Assembly (NCBI RefSeq): GCF_033100115.1 | Contig: NZ_CP136910.1 | Location: forward strand, 62,001-126,000 | Length of the DNA stretch: 64,000 bases | Reading direction: 5' to 3' | From: Anaerocolumna sp. AGMB13020 | GTDB taxonomy: Bacteria > Bacillota > Clostridia > Lachnospirales > Lachnospiraceae | In this document: positions 45,914 to 55,479 of the stretch, piece by piece | Numbering within the stretch: the first letter of the stretch is position 1 | Layout: every line of letters starts with the position of its first letter | Position numbers and translations under genes: made by a program | Notes under the pieces: model-generated | Told to the model about the DNA's origin: nothing | Databases searched by the model: none | Seen by the model: only the letters and a program-made list of their open reading frames with translations

Positions 45914-47221
45914 ATGAATTTATTACTTTTAACAGAAGAAGCCTGGAATGATAACATGTATCCCAATAATGTACTGACTAATTGGTTTGGTAATTATACG
46001 GATAATCTTGCAAACATCTACCTGGCTTCCGGTTCACCATATAATTCCTGTTGCAGTCAATATTTACAATTAACGGATAAAATGGCTGTAACAAGCAGAA
46101 TCATGAAAAAGAACATGGGTAAGTGGTTTATCAGCTATACTTTTTCAGAAAAGGAGAAAAAAGCTGGTGCTGTTGTAAACGGAAATAGCAACGGTAAGAG
46201 ATTACGGTATTCTAAGTATCTGAAAGCGGCAGCAGGGGGACCAGTCAGATTACTGAGGGATTTTGCCTGGTTGCACAGCAAATGGGAGGGAACTCTTCTT
46301 ACTGATTTTCTGGCAGCTTATAAACCGGATGTTATTTTCAGTCTGCGATTTTACTCAAGACGGATGCTTTATATGGAGAAGCTGCTTCATGAGATGACAG
46401 GAGCTCCAGTAGTCGTATTTACAGGAGATGACGAATACTCCTTAAAGCAGCTTAATCTGTCACCCTTTTATTGGGGAAGAAAGCTGCTGTTTCGCCAGGA
46501 ATTAAGAAGAAATGCCATGTTTTATGAAAAATTCTATACCCTTTCCTTAGCTCAATCCAGGAAAATAGCAGAAGAACTGGGTGTTGCCAGTGAAGTACTT
46601 TATAAAGGCGGAGAGTTTCCAGAAAAATTTGAACCTAAAATTGTTGCCAGTCCGGTTAAGATTGTATATGCCGGAAGGCTGTACTGTAACCGTGACAAAA
46701 CACTAATGGAAATAGCAAAGGCTTTATCAGAAATAAATAGAGACGAAATAAAGATGATTCTTCACATATATACGAAAGATTGTTTTAACAAGAAGCAATC
46801 CAGATTACTGGAGGAGAACAGTGCCGTATCTCTTAAAGGATTTGTTAGTGCAGACAAATTAAAGGAAGTATTTAAAGAAGCTGATATTGCACTTCATGCA
46901 GAAAGCTTTGATATCAGATACCGTTGGCTTTTAAGGTATTCCTTTTCTACCAAAATTGTTGACTGCCTTGGCTCCACCTGTGCCGTTCTTGCGGTAGGAC
47001 ATAGTGAAAATGAGGGCATAAGGTATTTAAGAAGGAACCGCGGAGCAATCTGTATAAAAAGAAAAAGAGAAATTTACCCGGTGTTGTCACAAATAGCATG
47101 CCATCCCGATAGAATAGCATTATATCAGAAAAAGGCCTGGGAGCTTGGCATAAAAGCACATCGAATCGATGATGTACGAAATAAGCTTAATTCAGCGCTT
47201 ATTTCCATTGCAAAAAAGTAA
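45914..47221 (+). CDS. Glycosyltransferase, GT-B type
   Basis: This 435-residue protein has a GT4/GT1-like donor half (VYAGRLYCNRDKTLMEIAKA, LKGFVSADKLKEVFKEADI, then FSTKIVDCLGSTCAVLAVG) and a divergent N-terminal half. I am confident that it is a glycosyltransferase but not of the family or donor. The ATG at 45914 has a GGAGGTGG ribosome binding site. Confidence 0.82.
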   Translation: MNLLLLTEEAWNDNMYPNNVLTNWFGNYTDNLANIYLASGSPYNSCCSQYLQLTDKMAVTSRIMKKNMGKWFISYTFSEKEKKAGAVVNGNSNGKRLRYSKYLKAAAGGPVRLLRDFAWLHSKWEGTLLTDFLAAYKPDVIFSLRFYSRRMLYMEKLLHEMTGAPVVVFTGDDEYSLKQLNLSPFYWGRKLLFRQELRRNAMFYEKFYTLSLAQSRKIAEELGVASEVLYKGGEFPEKFEPKIVASPVKIVYAGRLYCNRDKTLMEIAKALSEINRDEIKMILHIYTKDCFNKKQSRLLEENSAVSLKGFVSADKLKEVFKEADIALHAESFDIRYRWLLRYSFSTKIVDCLGSTCAVLAVGHSENEGIRYLRRNRGAICIKRKREIYPVLSQIACHPDRIALYQKKAWELGIKAHRIDDVRNKLNSALISIAKK

Positions 47222-47272
47222 AGCATAATTGCTTGAGGCTTCCGTTTACAGGCTGTAAGAAAGGCATGATTT

Positions 47273-48409
47273 ATGAAGATTCTGGTGACTGGGCACAGTG
47301 GGTTTTTAGGGCGCAATCTGATAGAGGCTCTTAAATCCTCTGGGCAGGAACAACATAAGATTTATACCTATGATAAATCAGATTCACTGGATAAGTTAGA
47401 GGAGTATGCCAAGGACTGTGATTTTGTATTTCATCTTGCTGCTGTCCATCGGCCGGACAGAAAAGAAGAGTTTCTGGAAGTGAATCTTGAATTTTTTCAG
47501 ACCTTGTTAACCTATCTCCAGAAATATCATAATCCCTGCCCGGTACTCTATACTTCCTCCATTCAGGCAACACAGGATACAGAGTATGCCAGGAGCAAAC
47601 GCCTGGCAGAAGAAGCCCTGGTAACACATGGACGTCAAAACAACAGCAGGACTATAATCTACCGTCTTACCAATACCTTCGGAAAGTGGGCAAAACCCTG
47701 TGCTCATTCTGTAGTTGCTACCTTTTGTTATCTGGTGGCAAGAGATCAGGAAATCACAATTCAAAATCCGGATACGGTGATGAATTTTTACTATATTGAT
47801 GATGTGATAACTTCTTTTCTCAGACATCTGGAGGAAGAAATACCTCCCGGGTCTGACGGTTATTATCGTTTAGAAGAAGACCTCCTTTATCGAATTACCA
47901 TAAAGGAACTTGCAGAAATTATAACCAGTTTTCGTTTACAGAGGCAAGGACAATATTTGCCGGATGTAGGTGACAGCCTGATTAAGAGATTGTACAGTAC
48001 TTATTTAAGTTATCTGCCCCTTAAGGAGCTTGCAGTACCTTTGCAAGTGCATTCCGATAGCAGAGGAAGCTTTATGGAAATCTTTAAGACGGACAATCGG
48101 GGGCAATTTTCCTTAAACATTACCAAACCCGGAATCAAGAAAGGAGAGCATTACCACAACACGAAATGTGAGAGATTCCTAGTTCTCTCCGGCAAAGCAA
48201 AGATACAGCTTCGCAGAACAGATTCCGAAGAAATCACAGAGTATTACCTGACAGGAGAAGAACCAAGGTTCCTGGAGATTCCTCCGGGTATTACCCATAA
48301 TCTCATTAATGTTGGAGATACAGACCTTTATACACTTATTTGGGCAAATGAAGTATTTGAACCATTAAAAGCGGATACTTATTTTTGCCCCGTTCTTGGT
48401 TCCATATAG
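47273..48409 (+). CDS. capF: Bifunctional UDP-sugar epimerase/reductase CapF
   Basis: CapF acts after CapE: the C-terminal cupin domain epimerises C3 and the N-terminal SDR domain reduces C4 with NADPH, giving UDP-N-acetyl-6-deoxy-L-talosamine. The 378-residue protein has the SDR start MKILVTGHSGFLGRNLIEAL, the YARSK catalytic pair, and a cupin from about residue 255 (HSDSRGSFMEIFKTDNRGQF, GEHYHNTKCERFLVLSGKA, then IPPGITHNLINVGD). The length matches the Staphylococcus aureus enzyme (369). CapE lies next and CapG at 56388. Confidence 0.93.
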   Translation: MKILVTGHSGFLGRNLIEALKSSGQEQHKIYTYDKSDSLDKLEEYAKDCDFVFHLAAVHRPDRKEEFLEVNLEFFQTLLTYLQKYHNPCPVLYTSSIQATQDTEYARSKRLAEEALVTHGRQNNSRTIIYRLTNTFGKWAKPCAHSVVATFCYLVARDQEITIQNPDTVMNFYYIDDVITSFLRHLEEEIPPGSDGYYRLEEDLLYRITIKELAEIITSFRLQRQGQYLPDVGDSLIKRLYSTYLSYLPLKELAVPLQVHSDSRGSFMEIFKTDNRGQFSLNITKPGIKKGEHYHNTKCERFLVLSGKAKIQLRRTDSEEITEYYLTGEEPRFLEIPPGITHNLINVGDTDLYTLIWANEVFEPLKADTYFCPVLGSI

Positions 48410-48486
48410 AGAGTAAGTGATAACTCATTACAGTAATCTTATGACCGAAAGATATTGAGTTCAGCAGAAATAGAAGGGAGAGGCCT

Positions 48487-49506
48487 ATGTTTGCAGATAA
48501 AGTACTGCTGATTACCGGAGGAACCGGTTCTTTTGGTAATGCAGTCCTGGACCGTTTCTTAGATAGCGACATCGGTGAAATCAGGATATTTTCAAGAGAT
48601 GAAAAGAAACAGGACGATATGAGGCATCAATACCATTCACCTAAAATCAAGTATTATATTGGAGATGTCAGATCACCCGGTACCTTAAAGGAAGCCTTTT
48701 TCGGAGTGGATTATGTCTTTCACAGTGCCGCGCTTAAACAGGTGCCATCCTGTGAATTCTTTCCCATGGAGGCAGTTAAAACAAATATTATAGGTACGGA
48801 TAATGTTCTGAATGCAGCAATAGAAGCCGGTGTGAAGAAGGTGATCTGCCTTTCTACAGACAAAGCGGCTTATCCCATAAATGCTATGGGCACCTCAAAG
48901 GCTATGATGGAGAAGGTAATGGTTGCAAAGGCCAGAATGCTGTCAGAAGATAGAATTCAGATCTGCGGTACGCGTTATGGAAACGTAGCTTGTTCCAGAG
49001 GATCAGTAATTCCTCTGTTTGTAGAGCAGATTAAGGCCGGGGAACCCCTCACGGTTACTGAGCCGGAAATGACAAGATTTATTATGACATTGGAAGAAGC
49101 CGTGGAACTGGTGGTCTTTGCTTTTGAATATGGACGCAGCGGAGATATTCTGGTACAAAAGGCACCTGCCTGTACCGTAAAGACACTTGCTTTGGCATTA
49201 TGCGAATTGTTTTCCTACAAAGAAGGAATTAAAATTATCGGCATGCGTCATGGGGAAAAAATGTATGAAACACTTCTAACCAGAGAAGAGAGCCGTTTCG
49301 CCAAGGATATGGGAAATTATTACTGTATCCCTCCGGACAACAGAGATTTAAATTATGACAGTTATATGACCCGGGGAATGAAGAAGAAAAGAGTGAAGGA
49401 ATTTAATTCGGATAATGCGAATCAATTAGGGGTTAAGGAAATGCAGGAAAAATTGTTAACAATACCTTATATCCAGAAGGAACTTTCAAAATACAAAGAA
49501 GTTTAA
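48487..49506 (+). CDS. capE: UDP-GlcNAc 4,6-dehydratase/5-epimerase CapE (FnlA/WbjB)
   Basis: CapE starts the UDP-L-FucNAc pathway by dehydration and C5 inversion of UDP-GlcNAc. The 339-residue SDR has LLITGGTGSFGNAVLDRFLD, IFSRDEKKQDDMRHQY, HSAALKQVPSCEFFPMEAVK and the catalytic STDKAAYPINAMGTSKAMME, where Met replaces Tyr as in CapE. GSVIPLFVEQIKAGEPLTVT follows. It is the canonical soluble form. Confidence 0.93.
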   Translation: MFADKVLLITGGTGSFGNAVLDRFLDSDIGEIRIFSRDEKKQDDMRHQYHSPKIKYYIGDVRSPGTLKEAFFGVDYVFHSAALKQVPSCEFFPMEAVKTNIIGTDNVLNAAIEAGVKKVICLSTDKAAYPINAMGTSKAMMEKVMVAKARMLSEDRIQICGTRYGNVACSRGSVIPLFVEQIKAGEPLTVTEPEMTRFIMTLEEAVELVVFAFEYGRSGDILVQKAPACTVKTLALALCELFSYKEGIKIIGMRHGEKMYETLLTREESRFAKDMGNYYCIPPDNRDLNYDSYMTRGMKKKRVKEFNSDNANQLGVKEMQEKLLTIPYIQKELSKYKEV

Positions 49507-49553
49507 AGGATATTTGCTTTGCTGAAGGAATAGAATGGTAGAAAGTATGGTTA

Positions 49554-49602
49554 GGGCGTGTTTGAAAACTCATTGTACCCTTTTGAGTTTCCAAATACAC
49601 CC
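49554..49602. repeat. 19-bp-stem palindromic element
   Basis: GGGCGTGTTTGAAAACTCA (49554-49572) is nearly the reverse complement of TGAGTTTCCAAATACACCC (49584-49602), with an 11-base loop and no T run. It lies between capE and the cupin-less SDR gene. The form, a GC-rich-tipped long palindrome, recalls terminal inverted repeats left by a transposon or a REP-like element, but no transposase is present. Confidence 0.7.
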
Positions 49603-49617
49603 TTATGAAGGACAGCT

Positions 49618-50394
49618 ATGAAGGTTCTCGTAACAGGAGCAGGAGGTTTTCTTGGCAGGCATTTAGTATCCGCCCTGCAAGAGTTAAAAGAGGTGATATT
49701 GTTAGAATGCTATCATAACACCGAGGAAGCTACATTTAGACGTTATCTTTCCGATTGCGATTTTATCTATCATCTAGCAGGGGTGAATCGCCCAATGAAG
49801 GAAGAAGAATTTATAGAGGGAAATATAGAATTCACCAAAATGATTACAGAGTATTTAAAGAAATGTAAAAAAAACTGTCCGGTGCTGTATACCTCCTCCG
49901 TTCATGCACAAAGCGGTACACCTTATGGTAGCAGTAAAAAAGCAGCTGAAGATCTGTTATTTGATTATGAGAACACTACAGGAGGACAGGTCTATATTTA
50001 TCGCCTTCCAAATGTCTTTGGCTCCAATGCCAGACCGAATTACAATTCGGTAGTTGCTACCTTCTGCTATAATATCTCCCAGGGACTTCCTATAACCATT
50101 CATGACAGCAGTACCAGACTGAAGCTGTGTTACGTTGAAGATGTGGCAGAGGAGTTTCTTCAGTTGCTGAAACCGAAAGATTTCGTACAGCAGAAATATT
50201 ATTCCATAACAAAGGAATACGAGATAAATCTGGGAGTGCTTGCCGAAACACTGTATTCCTTTTCAAAAGGCAGGAAGCTGGAGGAGTGTAAGACGGAGCT
50301 TGAAAAAAAGTTATATGCTACTTACAGCAGTTACAGCTGCCCAAAGCCTGTTACGAACACACATGGAGGTAAGGATGAGAGTTCTTGTGATTAA
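49618..50394 (+). CDS. CapF-like SDR lacking the cupin domain
   Basis: The 258-residue protein matches the SDR half of CapF segment by segment (VLVTGAGGFLGRHLVSALQE, CDFIYHLAGVNRPMKEEEF, PVLYTSSVHAQSGTPYGSSK, SVVATFCYNISQGLPITIHD, KKLYATYSSYSCPKP) and ends exactly where the cupin would begin. It may retain reductase activity alone or be a truncated duplicate. Its end overlaps the next glycosyltransferase by 20 bp. The neighbouring palindrome at 49554-49602 hints at rearrangement. Confidence 0.85.
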   Translation: MKVLVTGAGGFLGRHLVSALQELKEVILLECYHNTEEATFRRYLSDCDFIYHLAGVNRPMKEEEFIEGNIEFTKMITEYLKKCKKNCPVLYTSSVHAQSGTPYGSSKKAAEDLLFDYENTTGGQVYIYRLPNVFGSNARPNYNSVVATFCYNISQGLPITIHDSSTRLKLCYVEDVAEEFLQLLKPKDFVQQKYYSITKEYEINLGVLAETLYSFSKGRKLEECKTELEKKLYATYSSYSCPKPVTNTHGGKDESSCD

Positions 50395-51649
50395 TGAAGT
50401 TTACGGAATATTAAGTACCGGCAGAACGGTAAAGGAACTTAGTGAAGGTATAACCAGACTGGGGGATGAATGCTTCTTAGCAACCGCTTATGGTATGAAG
50501 AATAAAGAAGAAATCAGAAAAATGCGCAGAAAAGGGCATTATATTATTGGTTTTCTGGCAGACAGAAAGCTCCATGCCCTATGTTCAAGAATAACCGGGC
50601 TGCAAGGTTATTTCTCACATATACCAACGCTGGGGCTGATAAGATACATAAAGAAATTAAAACCGGAGATTGTCCAGCTTGAAAATGTACATGGGAATTA
50701 TCTTAATTTGAATATGCTGCTAAAATTTTTAGGGAATGAAAATATACCGACAGTTTTATTATTACATGACTGTTGGTTCTATACCGGCCGGTGCACTCAC
50801 TATACCGTCAATGGATGTTATCAGTGGAGGGAAGAGTGCAGGAAATGTCCCAACAACAGGAATACACCTCCCACCTGGTTTTTTGAACGCTGTAATAAAA
50901 TGTGGAAGGATAAAAAGGAGTACATTCAAAGAATTAACAAACTTGCGGTTATCGGAGTATCAGACTGGATTACCAATCAGGCTAAATGCTCCTTTTTAAA
51001 AGATGCCTGCCTGATTAAGCGGATCTATAATTGGATTGACTTTGAAAATTTTAAACCAATGGATGCTGCGGATATCAGAAAGGATCTTCACTTAGAAGAT
51101 AAGTTCATAATTTTGTCTGTGGCTTCCATATGGGATAATACAAAGGGGCTGAAAGGCTTTCTTAAACTTGCGGAAAAATTAGAGGAAGAAGCCCAAAAAA
51201 AAGGCGGAAATGCTGATTATAAGGAATGCGTATTTCTAATGGTGGGCAGTGTACCGGAGAATACGGAGGTACCCGATAATGTACGCCTTATTCCAAGAAC
51301 CAACAGTCTAGTTAGTCTGGCAAGACTTTATAATGCTGCAGATGTATATATTTCCTTGTCGAAAGAAGAATCCTTTGGTAAGACCATAGCCGAAGCACTT
51401 GCCTGTGGTACACCAGTTATTACTTTTTCTGCTACTGCCTTACCCGAACTGGTAGGTAAGAACTGCGGATATCTTGTAGCGGATAATACACTGAGAAGCA
51501 TTTATAAAGCCCTCAGTAAGATAAGGAGCAAAGATAAGGCTTTTTATTCGGAATCCTGTACAGACTATGCGAGAAGATATTTTTCAATGGAGGAAAATGT
51601 GAAGGAGTATCAAAAGGTTTACAAAAAGCTAATCACCAAAACACCTTGA
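50375..51649 (+). CDS. Glycosyltransferase family 4
   Basis: The 424-residue GT-B protein begins MRVLVINEVYGILSTGRTVK and contains LHDCWFYTGRCTHYTVNGCY and a Cys-rich WREECRKCP loop, as in WcaC-like enzymes, and the donor motif SKEESFGKTIAEALACGTPV. The ATG at 50375 has a GGAGGTAAGG ribosome binding site; the longer frame upstream of it is not used. It adds a sugar of unknown type. Confidence 0.92.
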   Translation: MRVLVINEVYGILSTGRTVKELSEGITRLGDECFLATAYGMKNKEEIRKMRRKGHYIIGFLADRKLHALCSRITGLQGYFSHIPTLGLIRYIKKLKPEIVQLENVHGNYLNLNMLLKFLGNENIPTVLLLHDCWFYTGRCTHYTVNGCYQWREECRKCPNNRNTPPTWFFERCNKMWKDKKEYIQRINKLAVIGVSDWITNQAKCSFLKDACLIKRIYNWIDFENFKPMDAADIRKDLHLEDKFIILSVASIWDNTKGLKGFLKLAEKLEEEAQKKGGNADYKECVFLMVGSVPENTEVPDNVRLIPRTNSLVSLARLYNAADVYISLSKEESFGKTIAEALACGTPVITFSATALPELVGKNCGYLVADNTLRSIYKALSKIRSKDKAFYSESCTDYARRYFSMEENVKEYQKVYKKLITKTP

Positions 51650-51748
51650 AAAAGCAAAAATGAAAATCAAACTTATCATATTAAGACAGACACTATTTAC
51701 TTTCCTGTACATATTCTAACAAAGGAGTGATAAACAGGGAGGTGCCTT

Positions 51749-52819
51749 ATGCTTGTATATATTTTAGTGCTGTCGATGCTTGCTTTTTCAGCTTTGTTTA
51801 CGCTCAGAAGACCGGTTTATGCAAAGGAGACGGCAACCGGTAAAAATGATACAGTTCTCTTTTTTTCCTGCTCCTTAATCTATCTTGTGATGATTTTAAA
51901 AGCATCTCTTACCGGTGATTATAGCAGATATGCAGATAATTTTTACGACTCGGTAAATAAGACGATTCAATTTTATTGGGAACGGAAGAATGATTCGGGT
52001 TTTTATATTTTTACGAAGCTTATAGGTGAAATAAACTACAGTTCTGTTTTTTACTTTGCTGTAACCTCGGCTGTTATTTGCATCAGCCTGTTTATTTTTA
52101 TCAAACGATATGGTGATTATAAGAGATATGCCGTCTTTTTCTATCTTACCATCGGTCTCTTTGCCTTTACCCTTGCAGGTCTTCGACAAGCACTTGCAAT
52201 GTCAATCTGTTTATTTGCTTATGAAGCTGCAAGAAAAAAAAAGCTGATTCCTTTTGTTCTACTTATCGCTGCAGCATATCCCTTTCATAAATCTGCGCTA
52301 TTTTTTATACCTGCCTTTTTTATAGCACAGGTTCCCTGGAAAAAAAAATACCATTTGGCTGTTCTGGGAATTTACGGTGGAATTGCACTTTTTTTTACCA
52401 GGATTCATACAATAGTTGCTAACTGGCTGGGTTATGATTACAGTATAGAGCAAACAGGCAATGGCGGCATATTTTTATTGATATTGCTGCTGATTGGATT
52501 CCTTGGAATCATTTATCGAAAAGAGCTTTTTGAACGTTATGACGACAGTGTTTTTTTTCTGAATATGCATATGGCAGTAATTCTCATCTGGCTGTTACGA
52601 ATGTTCACCAGAACAGTGGAAAGACCGGCACTGTACTATCTGTACGCAAGTATTATATTAATGGATCGAATCTTGTCTTTGAAGAGTGACAATGCAGATA
52701 AAGAAAATACAAGAAAATGTCTTGTTTTATTATCGGTAGTTTTCTTTGGGCTATTGTTTATTTACAGAACCTTAAGGGATGGCAATCTTGTGCCATATAT
52801 ATGGATTTTTGATAGGTAA
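51749..52819 (+). CDS. EpsG-family polysaccharide polymerase (Wzy-type)
   Basis: This 356-residue polytopic protein has about ten membrane helices and the EpsG-type segments DYSRYADNF and LAGLRQALAMSICLFAYEAA, then AAYPFHKSALFFIPAFFI. It should polymerise flipped repeat units on the outer face of the membrane. Together with the flippase at 53918 it makes this a Wzx/Wzy-type locus. Confidence 0.88.
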   Translation: MLVYILVLSMLAFSALFTLRRPVYAKETATGKNDTVLFFSCSLIYLVMILKASLTGDYSRYADNFYDSVNKTIQFYWERKNDSGFYIFTKLIGEINYSSVFYFAVTSAVICISLFIFIKRYGDYKRYAVFFYLTIGLFAFTLAGLRQALAMSICLFAYEAARKKKLIPFVLLIAAAYPFHKSALFFIPAFFIAQVPWKKKYHLAVLGIYGGIALFFTRIHTIVANWLGYDYSIEQTGNGGIFLLILLLIGFLGIIYRKELFERYDDSVFFLNMHMAVILIWLLRMFTRTVERPALYYLYASIILMDRILSLKSDNADKENTRKCLVLLSVVFFGLLFIYRTLRDGNLVPYIWIFDR

Positions 52820-52854
52820 TCAAATATTTAATGGTGGTGTCTGGAGGGGTATAA

Positions 52855-53868
52855 TTGAAAGAATCAAAAATTGATATTGCTGTATTAATGATATTCTTTG
52901 CACGACCTGCTAACTTTGAAAGGGTCTTTGAAGTGGTAAAAGAAGCCAGACCGTCGAAGCTGTACCTGTACCAGGACGGTCCAAGAAAAGGAAGAGCAGA
53001 TGATCTCTCCGGCATCATTAAATGCAGGGCAATAGCCTTTGATATTGATTGGAACTGTGAAATACATACGTATTTTCAAAGTGAGAATATGGGCTGTGAT
53101 CCTTCGGAATATATAGCTCAGAAGTGGATGTTCCAAACCGAGGAATATGGAATCGTATTAGAGGATGACGATGTTCCGTCCTTAAGTTTCTTCCCTTTCT
53201 GCAAGGAACTGCTGATAAAGTATAAGGATGATGAGAGAATAAACATGATCTGCGGTATGAATAATACCGGTGTCTGTGAATATACCCCGTATGATTATCT
53301 GTTTACAACCTCCGGTTCCATCTGCGGCTGGGCTTCCTGGAAAAGGGTGGTCGACACCTGGGATGGAGAGTATTCCATTTTAAAAGACCCATATAATCTA
53401 TTGCAATTAAAGAGTTATGTGGATACCTTCACCGATGGAAGCGGACTGATTAAGAATATGAAACTGCACCGTAATTCGGGGATACCTCATTATGAGTCCA
53501 TATTAGGTTCCAGCATGCATTTAAATCACAGACTGAATATTGTACCTTCCAAAAACATGATTTCCAATATTGGTATATCTGCGGATGCCACCCATTCGGT
53601 TGCAGACATTAGAATGATACCTGGTGGAATCCGAAGAATATTTTATATGGAAACCTATGAACTTGAATTTCCTGTAAAACATCCTCCTTATGTATTGGAG
53701 GATTATGAATTTCTAAACCGTATCGACAGAATCATGGGCAGAGGTCATCCTCTCATTCGGCTGTATCGCAAGTTCTTAAGTATCATCCTTCGTTTAAAAT
53801 ACAAGGATTACAAAGGATTAAAACAAAGCTTTCTCAGTAAGTTTAAAAGAAAACCTAAACTGAAATAA
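52855..53868 (+). CDS. Glycosyltransferase, HlpA-like/GNT-I-like
   Basis: This 337-residue protein has a GT-A-like layout: LMIFFARPANFERVFEVVKE, YLYQDGPRKG, the acidic metal site EEYGIVLEDDDVPSLSFFPF and ICGWASWKRVVDTWDGEYS. Similar proteins are annotated as hemolytic protein HlpA-like but behave as sugar transferases in surface polysaccharide loci. The start is a TTG with a GGAGGGG ribosome binding site. Confidence 0.82.
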   Translation: MKESKIDIAVLMIFFARPANFERVFEVVKEARPSKLYLYQDGPRKGRADDLSGIIKCRAIAFDIDWNCEIHTYFQSENMGCDPSEYIAQKWMFQTEEYGIVLEDDDVPSLSFFPFCKELLIKYKDDERINMICGMNNTGVCEYTPYDYLFTTSGSICGWASWKRVVDTWDGEYSILKDPYNLLQLKSYVDTFTDGSGLIKNMKLHRNSGIPHYESILGSSMHLNHRLNIVPSKNMISNIGISADATHSVADIRMIPGGIRRIFYMETYELEFPVKHPPYVLEDYEFLNRIDRIMGRGHPLIRLYRKFLSIILRLKYKDYKGLKQSFLSKFKRKPKLK

Positions 53869-53917
53869 GAAATTATTTCTTGAATCTTATAAAGCATCAG
53901 AAAGCGGTGAGTATGGC

Positions 53918-55444
53918 ATGATTATGATAAATGAAGCGGAAAGTACCAGACAGATCAAGGCTGGTGCAATTCTAGGTTATCTCACCATTGGAGTTAATCT
54001 TCTGGCAGGATTAATCTATACACCCTGGATAATACGGAATCTGGGACAGGATAATTACGGCCTTTACACCTTGTCCGTATCCATAATCAGTATATTGGTA
54101 ATGGACTTTGGTCTTGGAGCTGCTGTTACCCGTTTTCTCTCATTATATAATTCCAAAAATGATCAGGAGGCAATTAATAATCTTCTGGGTATTATTTATA
54201 AACTGTTTATTTTTCTGGATTTTATCATTCTGCTGGTGCTGGCAGCTGCCTATTTTAACATAGGCAGTATCTACAAGGAACTCTCCTCCGCAGAGATTGA
54301 GAAACTGAAAGTAATCTTTATCATATCCTCCTGTTACAGTTTACTGTCTTTTCCTTTTGGAACCTTAAACGGTATCTTAACCTCCTTTGAGAAATTCATT
54401 CCTTTAAAAATAAGCGAGCTGGTAGCCAAAATACTTAATATGGGACTGATTTTTGGAGCTCTGCAGATGGGGTATGGTCTGAATATTTTAGTGATTGCCA
54501 ATGCGGTTACGGGCGGAATAAGTATTTTGTTAAAACTGGTGTTTGTAAAGAAATACACCTCAATCAAAGTAAACTTTCGATATAAAGCAAAGAAAATAAC
54601 CCGGGAGATTTTTCAGTTTTCCATATGGACGACAGTTATTTCCATTGCACAGAGATTCATCTACAATATTATCCCAAGTATTCTTGGCATATACAGCGGT
54701 TCTGTCAGCATCTCAGTCTTTGGTGCTTCAGCCACCATTGAAGGAATGGTTTACACCTTTGCTACAGCTATTAACGGCTTATTTCTGCCCAAGGTATCAA
54801 GAATCCTGAATGAGGAAAACAGAGAAGAGTATCTGCTGAATCTTATGGTAAAGGTGGGAAGAATTCAGCTCGTTCTCATTGGAATGATCTTTACCGGCTT
54901 TCTGGCTGTTGGCAGGGATTTTATAAACTTCTGGCTGGGAAGCGGATTTCGTAATGCTTATATTTGTATTCTCCTTCTGGTATTGCCCAGTGTAATTGAA
55001 CTCCCTCAACACATTGCGGCTTTGACAGTTACAGCCTCCGGGATGGTAAAGATGCAGTCCATCGTTTATACCATAATGGCTGGTATTAACATTCTTTTTT
55101 CCATGCTGTTGACCAGTGAATATCAGGAGATCGGTGCAGCTGTCTCTGTATGTATTGCCTACCTCTTTCGCACCGCAGCAATGAATGTGGTTTATCATAA
55201 AAAGCTTAAAATAAATATCCCTGTATTTTTTCGAGAATGTTTTGGGCGATTATGCCTTCCCTTAGTAATTTCATTGGCAGCAGCTATTTTTATTGCTTTT
55301 TTACCAGGTGGTAAAATTATGCTGTTTCTGGCCAAAGGTGCAGCCATGGTAGTTATCTATCTGGGGGTGTTCTGGTTCTGCGGACTTAATACCTATGAAA
55401 AGGGATTGGTCTTCTCCGTATTTAAAAAGAGTTTAAAAAAATAA
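53918..55444 (+). CDS. Oligosaccharide flippase (Wzx, MATE/PST family)
   Basis: This 508-residue protein has about 12-14 membrane helices and a PST-type N-terminus (GAILGYLTIGVNLLAGLIYT, WIIRNLGQDNYGLYTLSVSI). It should flip undecaprenyl-linked repeat units. An ATG at 53924 is a close alternative start. Confidence 0.92.
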   Translation: MIMINEAESTRQIKAGAILGYLTIGVNLLAGLIYTPWIIRNLGQDNYGLYTLSVSIISILVMDFGLGAAVTRFLSLYNSKNDQEAINNLLGIIYKLFIFLDFIILLVLAAAYFNIGSIYKELSSAEIEKLKVIFIISSCYSLLSFPFGTLNGILTSFEKFIPLKISELVAKILNMGLIFGALQMGYGLNILVIANAVTGGISILLKLVFVKKYTSIKVNFRYKAKKITREIFQFSIWTTVISIAQRFIYNIIPSILGIYSGSVSISVFGASATIEGMVYTFATAINGLFLPKVSRILNEENREEYLLNLMVKVGRIQLVLIGMIFTGFLAVGRDFINFWLGSGFRNAYICILLLVLPSVIELPQHIAALTVTASGMVKMQSIVYTIMAGINILFSMLLTSEYQEIGAAVSVCIAYLFRTAAMNVVYHKKLKINIPVFFRECFGRLCLPLVISLAAAIFIAFLPGGKIMLFLAKGAAMVVIYLGVFWFCGLNTYEKGLVFSVFKKSLKK

Positions 55445-55479
55445 AAGTCCAGATGCTTCGCTATTGAAAGGATTGTATT

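Noticed and set aside
54797..55198. 133-codon reverse frame
   Set aside because: It is antisense to the flippase gene and shows no domain.
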